Below, in pieces: positions 37,273 to 47,125 of a stretch of 64,000 bases of DNA (positions are counted from its first letter, which is position 1; every line of letters begins with the position of its first letter). A program made the translations under genes and the position numbers. Under the pieces are notes generated by a model, which searched no databases, was not told where the DNA came from, and worked only from the letters and a program-made list of their open reading frames with translations. This DNA comes from Mesorhizobium huakuii (lineage in GTDB: Bacteria > Pseudomonadota > Alphaproteobacteria > Rhizobiales > Rhizobiaceae): NCBI RefSeq assembly GCF_014189455.1, contig NZ_CP050296.1, forward strand, positions 3,964,001 to 4,028,000. The letters run 5' to 3'.

Positions 37273-38550
37273 TTAGCCGCCGGACTTGGGCACCAGCAGC
37301 GGAACGATCCGATCGCTCTTGGCCACGGCGGGCCGGCCGGCGGAGCCGTAGGGAATGCCGAGCGCATCCCAGGTCTCGACCAGCGCGTCCTGCAGTCCCG
37401 CGATCAGCGCGTCGGAATGGAACGGCGTCGGCGTGATGCGCAGCCGCTCGGTGCCGCGCGGCACGGTCGGGTAGTTGATCGGCTGGATGTAGATGCCGTG
37501 CACGCCAAGCAGGCGGTCGCTGGCCATCTTGCAGAGTTCCGGATCACCAACCAGCACCGGCACGATATGGGTCGGAGACTCCATCACCGGCAGGCCGGCC
37601 GCCGAAAGGATCTGCTTGGTTCGGCTCGCTTGCTGTTGCTGGGCGTCGCGCTCGGCCTGCGAGCGCTTGAGATGGCGGATCGACGTCGTCGCCGCGGCCG
37701 CGATCGCCGGCGGCAGCGCCGTGGTGAAGATGAAGCCCGGTGCATAGGAGCGCACCGCGTCGATCACCGCACTGGTGCCGGTGATGTAGCCGCCCAGCGT
37801 GCCGAACGCCTTTGCCAGCGTGCCTTCGATGATGTCGATGCGGTCGGCCAGGCCCTCGCGCTCGGTGATGCCGCCGCCGCGCGGCCCGTACATGCCGACG
37901 GCATGGACCTCGTCAATATAGGTCATGGCGTTGTAGCGCTCGGCGAGTTCGACGATCTCTCTGATCGGTGCGATGTCGCCGTCCATCGAATAGACGCTTT
38001 CGAAGACGATCAGCTTGGCGCGCTCGCGCCCCGCCGCCTGCAACAGGCTTTCCAGATGCGCGACGTCATTGTGGCGGAGGATCTTCTTCTCGGCGCCGGA
38101 GCGCCGCACGCCTTCGATCATCGAAGCGTGGTTCAGCTCGTCCGAGATGATCAGGCAATTGGGCAAAAGCCGCGCAATGGTAGAGATCGACGCTTCGTTG
38201 GAGACGAAGCCGGAGGTGAAGACCAGTGCCGCGTCCTTGCCGTGCAGGTCGGCAAGCTCGTGCTCAAGCTCGACCAGCGGGTTGGAGGTGCCGGAAATGT
38301 TGCGGGTGCCGCCGGCGCCCGAACCCATCTTGCCGGCCGCATCCTGGAACGCGGCGATGACGTCGGGGTGCTGGCCCATGCCGAGATAGTCGTTGGAGCA
38401 CCAGACGGTGATTTCCTCGGCGCGGCCGTTGGAACGCCATATGGCGCGCGGAAACTTGCCCGCGATACGCTCAAGGTCGGCGAAGACACGATAGCGACGC
38501 TCCGCGTGGAGCTGGTCGATCGCTTCTTCGAAGAACCGCTGGTAGTTCAT
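37273..38550 (-). CDS. hemA: 5-aminolevulinate synthase
   Basis: This 425-residue PLP enzyme condenses glycine with succinyl-CoA to 5-aminolevulinate, the alphaproteobacterial first step of haem synthesis. The start is [21 protein letters not shown] at 38550. Motifs are [43 protein letters not shown], the aspartate of [12 protein letters not shown], and Lys247 in [14 protein letters not shown] that binds PLP. Length matches rhizobial HemA. It is a single gene; the upstream 274 bp separate it from galE in divergent orientation, with no obvious FNR box recognised. Confidence 0.96.
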   Translation of the reverse strand: MNYQRFFEEAIDQLHAERRYRVFADLERIAGKFPRAIWRSNGRAEEITVWCSNDYLGMGQHPDVIAAFQDAAGKMGSGAGGTRNISGTSNPLVELEHELADLHGKDAALVFTSGFVSNEASISTIARLLPNCLIISDELNHASMIEGVRRSGAEKKILRHNDVAHLESLLQAAGRERAKLIVFESVYSMDGDIAPIREIVELAERYNAMTYIDEVHAVGMYGPRGGGITEREGLADRIDIIEGTLAKAFGTLGGYITGTSAVIDAVRSYAPGFIFTTALPPAIAAAATTSIRHLKRSQAERDAQQQQASRTKQILSAAGLPVMESPTHIVPVLVGDPELCKMASDRLLGVHGIYIQPINYPTVPRGTERLRITPTPFHSDALIAGLQDALVETWDALGIPYGSAGRPAVAKSDRIVPLLVPKSGG

Positions 38551-38824
38551 GTCGGCTTCCCAATTTTGCGCCGGGATCATAATCATTGGCCTATTGGTCG
38601 TCCACCGGGCCGTTTTGGTCAAAATGCCACGCCCCGCACCTGTTCCCTAACGATGGCGGATCGTGGCCTATTCCCACTCCACGATACGCTCTGTGGATCA
38701 CGTTTGTTTCAGCACGATGCCACATTTGGTGAACGCCGGTTACCGAGGGTTCTAATGGCCATGTCGCAGGCTTTCCAGTAAGGCGGTGTTTGAGACAGTT
38801 TCCGATAAATCTTGAGATGCGAGG

Positions 38825-39826
38825 ATGCGGATGACGGTTTTGGTGACAGGCGGTGCCGGCTATATCGGCAGCCACATGGTCTGGGAATTGCTGGATGCCG
38901 GCGAAAGCGTGGTCGTGCTCGACCGTCTTTCCACTGGCTTCGAATGGGCGGTCGCGCCGGAGGCAAAGCTGGTGGTCGGCGATGTCGCCGACAAGGAATT
39001 GGTCGGTTCGATCATCAGGGACAATCATGTCGATGCGATCATCCATTTCGCCGGTTCGATCGTGGTGCCGGAATCGGTCGCCGACCCGCTCGCCTATTAC
39101 GAGAACAACACCTCGAAGACCCGCACGCTGATCGAAACCGCGGTGCGCGAGGGCGTGCCCAATTTCATCTTTTCCTCCACCGCCGCCGTCTATGGCGGCG
39201 CCGGGCTGGAGCCGGTGCGCGAGGATGCCCGCCTGGCGCCGGAATCGCCCTATGGCCTGTCCAAGCTGATGAGCGAGTGGATGTTGCGCGATGCCGGCCT
39301 CGCGCACGATATCCGCTACACGGCGCTGCGCTATTTCAACGTCGCCGGCGCCGACCCGAAGGGCCGCACCGGCCAGTCGACGCCGGGCGCCACCCATCTG
39401 ATCAAGGTCGCCTGCGAGACCGCGCTCGGCAAACGGCCGTTCATGCAGGTGTTCGGCACCGACTATCCGACGCCGGACGGCACCTGCATGCGTGACTATA
39501 TCCATGTCAGCGATCTGGCCGCGGCGCATCGCCTGGCCTTGCAGCGGCTGCGCGCAGGGGGCACGAGCCTCGTCGCCAATTGCGGCTACAGCCACGGCTA
39601 TTCGGTGCTCGAGGTCATTGAGAGCGTTCGGCGTGCCTTTGGCCGCGATTTCGAGGTGAAGATGGGCGACCGGCGCCCCGGCGACGCCGCCGCTGTTGTC
39701 GCCAATTCGGACCTTGCCCGGGCCGAGCTAGGCTGGGCGCCGCAACGCGACGACCTCGACCAGATCGTTGCCGATGCGCTCGCCTGGGAGCGCATCCTGA
39801 CCAGCAAGAACTCCGCGCGCGGCTGA
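38825..39826 (+). CDS. galE: UDP-glucose 4-epimerase
   Basis: This 333-residue extended short-chain dehydrogenase interconverts UDP-glucose and UDP-galactose for surface polysaccharide and galactose metabolism (called exoB in rhizobia). The NAD site is TVLVTGGAGYIGSHMVWELLD; the catalytic pair is in SSTAAVYGG and SPYGLSKLMSEWM (Tyr-x-x-x-Lys); substrate segments are LRYFNVAGADPKGRTGQ and RDYIHVSDLAAAH. A start at 38831 is equally possible. Promoter not identified. Confidence 0.93.
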   Translation: MRMTVLVTGGAGYIGSHMVWELLDAGESVVVLDRLSTGFEWAVAPEAKLVVGDVADKELVGSIIRDNHVDAIIHFAGSIVVPESVADPLAYYENNTSKTRTLIETAVREGVPNFIFSSTAAVYGGAGLEPVREDARLAPESPYGLSKLMSEWMLRDAGLAHDIRYTALRYFNVAGADPKGRTGQSTPGATHLIKVACETALGKRPFMQVFGTDYPTPDGTCMRDYIHVSDLAAAHRLALQRLRAGGTSLVANCGYSHGYSVLEVIESVRRAFGRDFEVKMGDRRPGDAAAVVANSDLARAELGWAPQRDDLDQIVADALAWERILTSKNSARG

Positions 39827-39927
39827 GCCAGGTCCCCCAGGGCTCGCAAGCCACGCGGTGACGCGCTATGGAAGCAGTCGCGACACAGCGTGGAGGCGCC
39901 GTGCCGCGAAGAGCTTTGGGGGATCGC

Positions 39928-41178
39928 ATGAAGATAGTGGTGCTCGGAGCCGGCGTCGTCGGTACGGCGGCCGCCTATTACCTGGCCGCCGACGGTCACG
40001 AGGTCACCGTGATCGAGCGGCATCCAGCGCCGGCGCGCGGCACCAGCCAGTCCAATGCCGGGCTGGTCTCGCCAGGTGACGCTACCGCCTGGGCCTCTCC
40101 GGCGGCGCTGAAGACGTTCCTGCGCGCGCTCTACAACCATGATCTCGGCATCAAGGTCAGGCTGCGCTTCGATCCCTATTTCCTTGCCTGGAGCCTGCGC
40201 TTCCTGCGCCAGTGCACGGTGGCCCGCCTGCGCGCCAACAGTGAGGTCAAGCTGCGCCTGGCGCTCTATTCGCGCGACTGCATCAACGCCATCTCGGCCG
40301 GCACCGGCATCCACTACGACGAGCGCAAGAAAGGTATCCTCTATTTCTTCCGCTCGCAGCACAGCCTCGACACCGGCACCGACAATTACCGCTATCTGGC
40401 CGAGCATGGCCTGCCGATCGAGATTGTCGGCCGCGACCGGCTGGTCGAGCTGGAACCCGGTTTGGCCGGGGTGAAGGAAAAGATTGCCGGCGGCGTCTAT
40501 TCGCCGATCGACCAGACCGGCGATTCCAGAATGTTCGTCGACAATCTCGCCGCCTATATCAGCGAAAAGCTTGGCGTCAAATTCCTGTTCGGCACCACGG
40601 TCGAAGGCCTCGATATCGACGGCGACCGCGTGCGCGCGGTGATGACCTCGGCTGGTCCGATTGCAGGCGACGCCGTGGTCATCTCGATGGGGCCGGAGAG
40701 TGGCCTGCTCGGCCGCCGCTATGGCATCGACCTGCCGGTCTACCCGGTGAAGGGTTATACGGCGACCATTCCGCTGGAGGACGAGAGCAAGGGCCCGACC
40801 ATGGGCGGTGCCGACGAGGACCAGTTGATGGCCTATTCGCGCCTTGGCAATCGGTTGCGGCTGGCTTCGACCGCCGAATTTACCGGCTTCGACCGCACCC
40901 ACAAGCCCAGCGATTTCGCCACCATGTTCAAGACTGGAAAGGACCTGTTCCCCGGCGCCTTCGACGAGAAGAAAGCCGTACTCTGGGCGGGGCTCAGGCC
41001 GATGATGCCGAACTCCGTGCCGGTCATCGGCCAGGCGCGATACAAAAACCTCTATCTCGACACCGGCCATGGTCATGTCGGCTGGACCATGGCCTGCGGC
41101 TCGGGAAAGTTCCTTGCCGACCTCGTTGCCGGGCGAAAGCCTGAGATCGACCCACAAGGATTGGTCTACAGGGGATAA
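39928..41178 (+). CDS. dadA: D-amino acid dehydrogenase (DadA-type)
   Basis: This is a 416-residue FAD-dependent oxidoreductase. The start MKIVVLGAGVVGTAAAYYLAADGHEVTVIER is the FAD-binding Rossmann motif of DadA, followed by SNAGLVSPGDATAWASP and the later segment YPVKGYTATIPL. The C-terminal GHGHVGWTMACGSGKFLADL closes the FAD fold. It oxidises D-amino acids to 2-keto acids with electrons going to quinones. The gene is 2 bp from the racemase-fusion gene downstream, so racemisation of an L-amino acid followed by oxidation of the D-form is a likely pathway. Confidence 0.92.
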   Translation: MKIVVLGAGVVGTAAAYYLAADGHEVTVIERHPAPARGTSQSNAGLVSPGDATAWASPAALKTFLRALYNHDLGIKVRLRFDPYFLAWSLRFLRQCTVARLRANSEVKLRLALYSRDCINAISAGTGIHYDERKKGILYFFRSQHSLDTGTDNYRYLAEHGLPIEIVGRDRLVELEPGLAGVKEKIAGGVYSPIDQTGDSRMFVDNLAAYISEKLGVKFLFGTTVEGLDIDGDRVRAVMTSAGPIAGDAVVISMGPESGLLGRRYGIDLPVYPVKGYTATIPLEDESKGPTMGGADEDQLMAYSRLGNRLRLASTAEFTGFDRTHKPSDFATMFKTGKDLFPGAFDEKKAVLWAGLRPMMPNSVPVIGQARYKNLYLDTGHGHVGWTMACGSGKFLADLVAGRKPEIDPQGLVYRG

Positions 41179-41180
41179 GA

Positions 41181-43007
41181 ATGTCGGGACCGCAAGTCGC
41201 CATCGACCTTGGCCGTATCGAGCGCAACGCCCGCACCATCGTCGACCGCTGCGCTTTGTCTGGCATCAAGGTGTTCGGCGTCACTAAGGGCACCTGCGGC
41301 ATGCCGCAAGTGGCGCGTGCCATGCTGCGCGGTGGCGTTGCCGGTATTGCCGAATCGCGTTTCGAAAACATCCGCCGGTTGCGCGACAGCGGCATCAACG
41401 CCCCGATCATGCTGCTGCGCAGCCCGCCCATGGCGCGCATCGAGGAGGTGGTGCGCACCGTCGATATCAGCCTGCAATCGGAACTCGCCACCATCCGCGA
41501 GATCTCGCGCATCGCCGAGCGCATGGGCCGCGTGCACGACATCATGCTGATGATCGACCTTGGCGATCTCCGCGAAGGCATCTGGCCGAGCGACCTGATC
41601 CCCACTGTTGAGCGGATCCTTGAGTTCAAGGGCGTGCGCATCGCCGGCATCGGCACCAATCTCGGCTGCTTCGGCGCCATAATGCCGACGCCGGAGAATC
41701 TCGGCCAGCTCGTCGCCCACGCCTACAAGACCGAGCGCCTGTCCGGCAAAAGCCTCGACTGGATCTCCGGCGGCGCCTCGTCATCTCTCACGCTGCTGCT
41801 CGAAGGCAAGCTCCCGGCCGGCATCAACAATCTCAGGGTCGGCGAGGCGATCCTGCAAGGCGGCGTCGAGACCTTCCGCGATGTGCCGTGGCCGCAACTC
41901 GAACCCGATGCCTGCCGCCTGACCAGCGACATCATCGAGGTCAAGCTCAAGCCGTCGCGGCCGATCGGCGAGTCCGGCTACGACGCTTTCGGCAACCAGC
42001 CCGTCTTCCCCGACGAGGGCGACCGGCTGCGTGCCATCGCCAACATCGGCCGCGAGGATGTGCTGGTCGAAGGCCTGACGCCCATCGCAAAAGGGATACG
42101 AGTGCTCGGCGCCTCCAGCGACCATCTGCTGCTCGATGTGCAGGACGCCGATCCGCGGCCCACTGTCGGCGACCGCGTCGCCTTCCGCATGAGCTACGGC
42201 GCCATGCTGCTGGCGATGACCTCGGAATATGTCGAGAAGGCGCCGATGCATGACGTCGCCGACTTTTCCGGCCGCAAGATGGTGTCGATCTCCGCGGAAC
42301 AGGAAGCCGCCGGCATCCTCGCTCGCGAGGGAACCGGCGCGCGGCTGGAGGCGATGAATTTCGACGTCGTCGAACTTGCCGACATCGAGCGGCCGCCCTC
42401 GGGCTTGATCCGGCTCGCGGCCGGCGCCGACCGCCGCGTTGCGCACAAGGCGCTGACCGCAACGGCGCGTGCGACGCATTCGTTCGGCCTGATCTGGATC
42501 GATTCCATCGCCGCCCTGATGCCGGAAGACGAAGAGGGCATAGACCTGCCGGAAGCGTCGGTGCTGGCGCGTACCCTTGGTCTCGACCATAAGGCCGGCG
42601 CGCTGCAGCCGCAGCTGTCGCCGGAAAATGTCGTCATCGTCGGCCTGCGCCATGCCGATCCGGCCGAGGCGCGGGTGCTGAAGGATTCGCGTGTCTCGGC
42701 CTTCACCATGACCGATATCGACGCCATGGGCATGCGCGACCTGATGCATGAGGCGATCCGCATCGCCACCTCGGGCACGCAAGGTTTCCATGTCAGCTAT
42801 TCGCTGACAGCGACCGAATTCGCTGGCTGGGCGGCTGGCTCCGGCGGGCTGACCGTGCGCGAAACGCATCATGCAATGGAGGCGATCGCACTCTCCGGCG
42901 GTCTGCTGTCGATGGATGTTTCGGGGCTGACCGCCGATCTGGAGCCGAGGATCGCCACCGATGCCGTCAGCTTCGTCATGTCGGCCTTCGGCAAGCGGAT
43001 TATCTAG
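41181..43007 (+). CDS. Amino acid racemase fused to an arginase-fold domain lacking metal ligands
   Basis: This 608-residue protein has two domains. Residues 1-360 are a fold-type III PLP racemase of the alanine/ornithine racemase group: VAIDLGRIERNARTIVDRC, with Lys36 in GVTKGTCGMPQVARAM as the PLP lysine, IGTNLGCFGAIMPTPENL, and SGGASSSL and NNLRVGEAILQG around the phosphate site. Residues about 364-608 follow arginase/agmatinase order: LIWIDSIAALMPED (arginase WYDAHGD position), VVIVGLRHADPAEARVL, FTMTDIDAMGM, FHVSYSLTATEFAG (arginase SLDxDxLDP position) and GGLTVRETHHAMEAIA. The Asp/His metal ligands are replaced and the GGDHS segment is absent. It is coupled to dadA. Likely substrate basic amino acids; not proven. 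Confidence 0.85.
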   Translation: MSGPQVAIDLGRIERNARTIVDRCALSGIKVFGVTKGTCGMPQVARAMLRGGVAGIAESRFENIRRLRDSGINAPIMLLRSPPMARIEEVVRTVDISLQSELATIREISRIAERMGRVHDIMLMIDLGDLREGIWPSDLIPTVERILEFKGVRIAGIGTNLGCFGAIMPTPENLGQLVAHAYKTERLSGKSLDWISGGASSSLTLLLEGKLPAGINNLRVGEAILQGGVETFRDVPWPQLEPDACRLTSDIIEVKLKPSRPIGESGYDAFGNQPVFPDEGDRLRAIANIGREDVLVEGLTPIAKGIRVLGASSDHLLLDVQDADPRPTVGDRVAFRMSYGAMLLAMTSEYVEKAPMHDVADFSGRKMVSISAEQEAAGILAREGTGARLEAMNFDVVELADIERPPSGLIRLAAGADRRVAHKALTATARATHSFGLIWIDSIAALMPEDEEGIDLPEASVLARTLGLDHKAGALQPQLSPENVVIVGLRHADPAEARVLKDSRVSAFTMTDIDAMGMRDLMHEAIRIATSGTQGFHVSYSLTATEFAGWAAGSGGLTVRETHHAMEAIALSGGLLSMDVSGLTADLEPRIATDAVSFVMSAFGKRII

Positions 43008-43077
43008 CTATATTGACTTGCGATCGGAGCGGAACGTAACCTCAATTCACAAATTTTGACGTCAGTTGGGTGCCTGG

Positions 43078-43461
43078 ATGACGCTAGATTGGAACGTCGA
43101 TAGATTTCATTCCATCTTGTTCGCGGCAACGGCGTTTTTAGTAGGAATTTTTGCTTGCATTGTAGATAAAGCTAATAATTGCGGTAATTATGTCGGGATG
43201 GGAATAACTTATGGCGACGGCGGATCGGAATGTGAGTCGTATTTGTCTGTTAAGTATGGTATAAATTTATTTTCGAACTCTAGCGATTCTCAATTTGATT
43301 TTTTAATTATTCCGCTAGTTCTATACGCGACTGTGGTGTTTTTTATTTATTTAACGTGGTTGGTATCCCGGAAATTTAATTTTCCGATCCGGAATTATCT
43401 TTCCGTCAGTAATATTGGAATTTTATATTCTTCGTACTTTTTATCATTGGTCATGCTCTGA
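43078..43461 (+). CDS. AT-rich small membrane protein, orphan
   Basis: This protein has about 127 residues from ATG 43078 (an in-frame start at 43066 is also possible). It has three predicted helices (FHSILFAATAFLVGIFACIV, FLIIPLVLYATVVFFIYLTWLV and [15 protein letters not shown]) and a Cys/Gly-rich loop NNCGNYVGMGITYGDGGSEC. No family recognised. The codons are strikingly AT-rich (many ATT, TTT, TTA, AAT) compared with the surrounding GC-rich genes, and the 3' end overlaps the 3' end of the kinase gene by about 10 bp. This suggests recent acquisition or a fast-evolving orphan. Confidence 0.6.
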   Translation: MTLDWNVDRFHSILFAATAFLVGIFACIVDKANNCGNYVGMGITYGDGGSECESYLSVKYGINLFSNSSDSQFDFLIIPLVLYATVVFFIYLTWLVSRKFNFPIRNYLSVSNIGILYSSYFLSLVML

Positions 43462-44842
43462 TATTCGCATCCCGCGCTTCGACCGCCGCGCGCCACGCGC
43501 TGACATAGGCCGCCCAGATCGGGTCTGTCTGCGGTTGTATCCTCTCGCCCTTGCCGTGCACCGGCGTCTCTTCGGATGCCAAAAGCGCCGCGCCGATGCT
43601 GGTCCCGGTTGCGGCCTCTGATGCGATGACGCCACGTGCAGTCGCTGCCGCTAGCATGCCGACAAACAGCCGGTTGCGGGCAAAGGGTCCTTCGACCGTG
43701 GTCGGGCCAGCGGCGCCGATCAGGTCGAGGCAGGTCGCCGTCATCAGCGCCAGATAGAACGAGACGGCGGCAAAACGCTGGCCGTTGCTGATGCCATCGG
43801 CATTGAGCCATGTTGCGGCCTGGTGTGGGAACGGCCCTGACCCTTGCTGGGTCGAAGGCAGCAGCAAAGTCTTTCGCCCCAGCACGGCACCGATACCGTC
43901 TTCGGTCCAGTTCTTCGGCTGGCCTTCCGTCAGCACGGAAAATTCGCGGCCACCCATGAAGCGGGCCGAGGGGACGGGATCGCCCAGCGCATTGACATTG
44001 ACCAGCGTATCGCGTGCCGGATCGAGTTTGACCGGCCTGCCTCCCACGGCCATCGACACCACCCAGGTGCCGGTCGAGACGACCGAGAAGGGTGGCGCGT
44101 CTGACAGGAGATGCGGCAGCAGCGAGGCGTTGGAATCGTGCAGGCCGCAGAACACTGGGGTTTGCGGATCAAGGCCGGTGCGCGCGGCAAGCACGGGCAG
44201 GATTGGCCCGAGACGATCCCTGGCCAGCCGCACCGGCGCCATCAGCCGGCGCCATTTCAGGCCGTCGACCAATGATGAAAAATCCGCGGTCCACGGGTTC
44301 CACAGATCGGTGTGGCAACCAAGCGAAGTCACCTCATTGGCGGTGACGCCGGTCAGACGCAAAGCCCAATATTGCGGGTACATCAGAATCGCGGCCGCAC
44401 GCGCGAACTCGGCCGGGAAGTTTTTCTGTTGCCAGAAGAATTGCGCGCCAAGATTGAGGCCGAGTGGCAGCCGCGGCGTGCCGGTTTCAGTGAAGAGTGG
44501 GCGGATCGCGTCATACTCCGCAGCCAGCCTGTCGGGGCCGTCGAACTCATAGTCGAGGACAGGCAAAATGAGTTCACCCGCAGCATCGACCAGCGCGCCT
44601 GTCGCGCCGTGGGTGGTGATCGAAATGGCGTCGATATGCTGTTCGCGGTTGAGACTGGCCAGGCTGTCGAGGATGAACGTCCACAGCGCCTCGACATCGT
44701 GATGCGGGTAGGGCGCCTGCCGCAGCGGTGCATTAGCCATTCGGCGCAGCGCCACCTCGCTCAATGTGGCGAGATCGACCAGCGCCACCTTGGCGTTGGT
44801 CTTGCCGATATCGATGACGGCGATGTGGCGCGGAGCACTCAT
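43451..44842 (-). CDS. rhaK: FGGY-family sugar kinase, rhamnulose/rhamnose kinase (RhaK)
   Basis: This is a 463-residue ATP-dependent sugar kinase starting at [24 protein letters not shown], the FGGY N-terminal phosphate loop. [19 protein letters not shown] and the C-terminal [12 protein letters not shown] and [14 protein letters not shown] regions match rhizobial RhaK, required with the RhaSTPQ transporter for rhamnose uptake. It overlaps rhaU by 4 bp and is last in the rhaSTPQUK operon. The family also includes fuculose and xylulose kinases; context favours rhamnose. Confidence 0.9.
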   Translation of the reverse strand: MSAPRHIAVIDIGKTNAKVALVDLATLSEVALRRMANAPLRQAPYPHHDVEALWTFILDSLASLNREQHIDAISITTHGATGALVDAAGELILPVLDYEFDGPDRLAAEYDAIRPLFTETGTPRLPLGLNLGAQFFWQQKNFPAEFARAAAILMYPQYWALRLTGVTANEVTSLGCHTDLWNPWTADFSSLVDGLKWRRLMAPVRLARDRLGPILPVLAARTGLDPQTPVFCGLHDSNASLLPHLLSDAPPFSVVSTGTWVVSMAVGGRPVKLDPARDTLVNVNALGDPVPSARFMGGREFSVLTEGQPKNWTEDGIGAVLGRKTLLLPSTQQGSGPFPHQAATWLNADGISNGQRFAAVSFYLALMTATCLDLIGAAGPTTVEGPFARNRLFVGMLAAATARGVIASEAATGTSIGAALLASEETPVHGKGERIQPQTDPIWAAYVSAWRAAVEARDANIRA

Positions 44843-45156
44843 GCCATATGGAACATTGTTTCCAGCGGCACGGCCACCGGCTCGTCGTCCGGCCTGGTCT
44901 CCATGATGTCGGCCATATGGCCCCACCAGCGTTGCATCACCGGATGCCCGGGCAATTCGGCCATGCCGTGGTCGTCCCGACGCCACAGCACGCCGAACAA
45001 TATGTTGGTCTCTTCATCCAGATGGATCGAGTAATCGGACACGCCGGCTTGCTTCAAGAGCGCGACCAGCGATGGCCAGATCTCGTCATGGCGCTTCTTG
45101 TATTCGGCCTTCATGCCCGGTTTGAGCTTCATCTTGAACGCGTACTTTTCCGGCAT
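44839..45156 (-). CDS. rhaU: L-rhamnose mutarotase
   Basis: This 105-residue protein of the RhaU/RhaM family interconverts alpha and beta L-rhamnose for the isomerase. It has [56 protein letters not shown] and the C-terminal [11 protein letters not shown], which carry the family His and Tyr residues. It overlaps rhaK by 4 bp and abuts rhaQ. Confidence 0.95.
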   Translation of the reverse strand: MPEKYAFKMKLKPGMKAEYKKRHDEIWPSLVALLKQAGVSDYSIHLDEETNILFGVLWRRDDHGMAELPGHPVMQRWWGHMADIMETRPDDEPVAVPLETMFHMA

Positions 45157-46151
45157 CAGCGACCCCCGCGCAGCCGCCGCCAGACGATCGGCAGCGCGAT
45201 GACGATGATCAGCAGCAGGCCGATGAATATCGACATGACGATGCCGGGCACGTTGAGCAGGCCAAGGCCAAAGGTCACCAGCCCCATGATGAAGGCGGCC
45301 AGCACGACGCCGACTATGCTGCCGGCGCCGCCCAGGATGCTGACGCCGCCGAGCACCACCATTGTGATGACTTCGAGCTCATAGCCCTGCGCGATCGACG
45401 GCCTTGTCGAGCCGAGGCGCGAGGTGATGAGCACCGAGGCTATGCCCGACATCAGCCCGGTCAGGCAGAACAGGATGAATTTGATGCGGCCGACGCGCAC
45501 GCCCGAAAACTGTGCCGCGACCGGGTTGTTGCCGATGGCAAAGACGCGGCGGCCGAAGCTCGTGCGGTGCAGGAGGAACCAGTAGGCAACAGCCGCGATG
45601 AGGAAGAGCACCAGTTCGAACGACACCACCCACCAGACGTAGCCCTGGCCAAAGAAGGCGAAGCTTTCGGGATAGCCCTTGTAAGCCTGGTCGCCGAGGA
45701 TGATGAAGGCGATGCCGCGGAACAGGCTCATCGTGCCGATGGTGACGACGATGGAGGGAAGGCCGAGCCTTGTCACCAGCAACCCGTTGAAAGCACCGCA
45801 GCCAAGCCCGACGACAATGCCGATCAGCACCAGCACCGGCGTGCCTGCACCCGCCTGCACCGCCATGCCCATCATGGTCGAGGCGAGCGCGATGATGGCG
45901 GCGACCGACAGGTCGATCTCGCCCGAAATGATCAGCAGCGCCATGGCGAAGGCGATCAGGCCCTTCTCGGTGAAGTTGAAGGTCAGGTCCGACAGCGAAT
46001 AGGGGTCGAGGAAATAGGGCGAGGCGAAGCTGTTGATGGCGAAGATGGCGACGGCCACCACGACCAGCAGCGCTTCCCAGGAAAAGATCGCTGAAGAGAG
46101 CGGCTTGTCGAGCCGGTCGGGAATATGGCGCGGGGCAGGGACGTCGGTCAT
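45156..46151 (-). CDS. rhaQ: Rhamnose ABC transporter permease RhaQ
   Basis: This is a 331-residue BPD_transp_2 family permease with about nine membrane helices: [22 protein letters not shown] carries the family EIDLSV-type motif, and [25 protein letters not shown] is the conserved loop near residue 215 that contacts the ATPase. It is one of two permeases for high-affinity rhamnose import. It overlaps rhaP by 4 bp, and the rhaU frame follows it with a 1-bp overlap. Confidence 0.93.
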   Translation of the reverse strand: MTDVPAPRHIPDRLDKPLSSAIFSWEALLVVVAVAIFAINSFASPYFLDPYSLSDLTFNFTEKGLIAFAMALLIISGEIDLSVAAIIALASTMMGMAVQAGAGTPVLVLIGIVVGLGCGAFNGLLVTRLGLPSIVVTIGTMSLFRGIAFIILGDQAYKGYPESFAFFGQGYVWWVVSFELVLFLIAAVAYWFLLHRTSFGRRVFAIGNNPVAAQFSGVRVGRIKFILFCLTGLMSGIASVLITSRLGSTRPSIAQGYELEVITMVVLGGVSILGGAGSIVGVVLAAFIMGLVTFGLGLLNVPGIVMSIFIGLLLIIVIALPIVWRRLRGGR

Positions 46152-47125
46152 GCCGCCTCCACTTTTCGCAGGATGATGCGGCCTTGCTGGCGTTCGCCGC
46201 GCGCGTTGAGCACGACGGCGAGAATGATGGCGCTGCCCGAAATCGCCATCTGCCAGAAGGGCGAGATGTTGATGACCGGCAGCGCATTGGAGATGATGCC
46301 GAGGAACAGCGCGCCAAGCACCGCGCCGCCGACCGAGCCGATGCCGCCGGCGATCGAGATGCCGCCGATGACGCAGGCGGCGATGATGTTGAGCTCATAG
46401 CCATTGGCGACCTCGACCGAGGCAATCACATAGCGCGAGATCCAGAGGTAGCCGGCAAGCCCGCCGATCATGCCGGAGATGCAGAAGACGATGAATTTCG
46501 TGCGGCCGACATCGATGCCGGCATAGACCGATGCCGTCGGGTTGACGCCGATGGCATAGATCGAGCGTCCGAGTGCGGTGCGCGTCATCAGGATGAAGAA
46601 CAGCGCGATGACCAGGATGGCGATCAAGGACAGCACCGGAATGCCGAGGAAAGCCGCGCGCTGGAAGCCGATGAACTCAGGGCTCATCTTGTCGGCGTTG
46701 ACCCAGGCGCCGCCGGACAGGACGAAAGTGGCGCCGCGATAGATGGTGAGCGTGCCCAACGTCACCACGATCGAGGGGATGTTCAGCCGCCAGACCAGCA
46801 GGCCGTTGATGGCGCCCAGTACCAGCCCGACTACCAGTGCGATAATGATCAGCAGCGGGATCGGGATCGCCGGGTGTGCTGCGTTCAGCATCGCCACCAC
46901 CATGCCGGTGAAGCACAGGTTCGAGGCCATCGAGAGGTCGATCGAGCGCGTCAGGATGATCACCATCTGGCCAAGCGCCAGGATCATCAGGATCGAGGTG
47001 TCGTTGAACACCTGGCGCAGATTGGCGGGATCGGCGAAGGCCGGGAAACGGGTCGAGATCAGCCCGATCAGCACGATGATCGCCGCAGCCAGCCAGACCT
47101 CGCGGTATTTCAGGAAAGCCATCAT
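46148..47125 (-). CDS. rhaP: Rhamnose ABC transporter permease RhaP
   Basis: This 325-residue permease is paired with RhaQ. It has about nine helices, the segment MVIILTRSIDLSMASNLCFTGMV near residue 58 and the conserved cytoplasmic loop SIYAIGVNPTASVYAGIDVGRTKFIVFC. It overlaps rhaT by 4 bp (ATGA) and rhaQ by 4 bp, so the three are translationally coupled. Confidence 0.93.
   Translation of the reverse strand: MMAFLKYREVWLAAAIIVLIGLISTRFPAFADPANLRQVFNDTSILMILALGQMVIILTRSIDLSMASNLCFTGMVVAMLNAAHPAIPIPLLIIIALVVGLVLGAINGLLVWRLNIPSIVVTLGTLTIYRGATFVLSGGAWVNADKMSPEFIGFQRAAFLGIPVLSLIAILVIALFFILMTRTALGRSIYAIGVNPTASVYAGIDVGRTKFIVFCISGMIGGLAGYLWISRYVIASVEVANGYELNIIAACVIGGISIAGGIGSVGGAVLGALFLGIISNALPVINISPFWQMAISGSAIILAVVLNARGERQQGRIILRKVEAA

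Noticed and set aside
38551..38824. FNR/FixK box between hemA and galE
   Set aside because: No convincing TTGAT-N4-ATCAA site was found; TTTGGTCAAAA is too far from the consensus.
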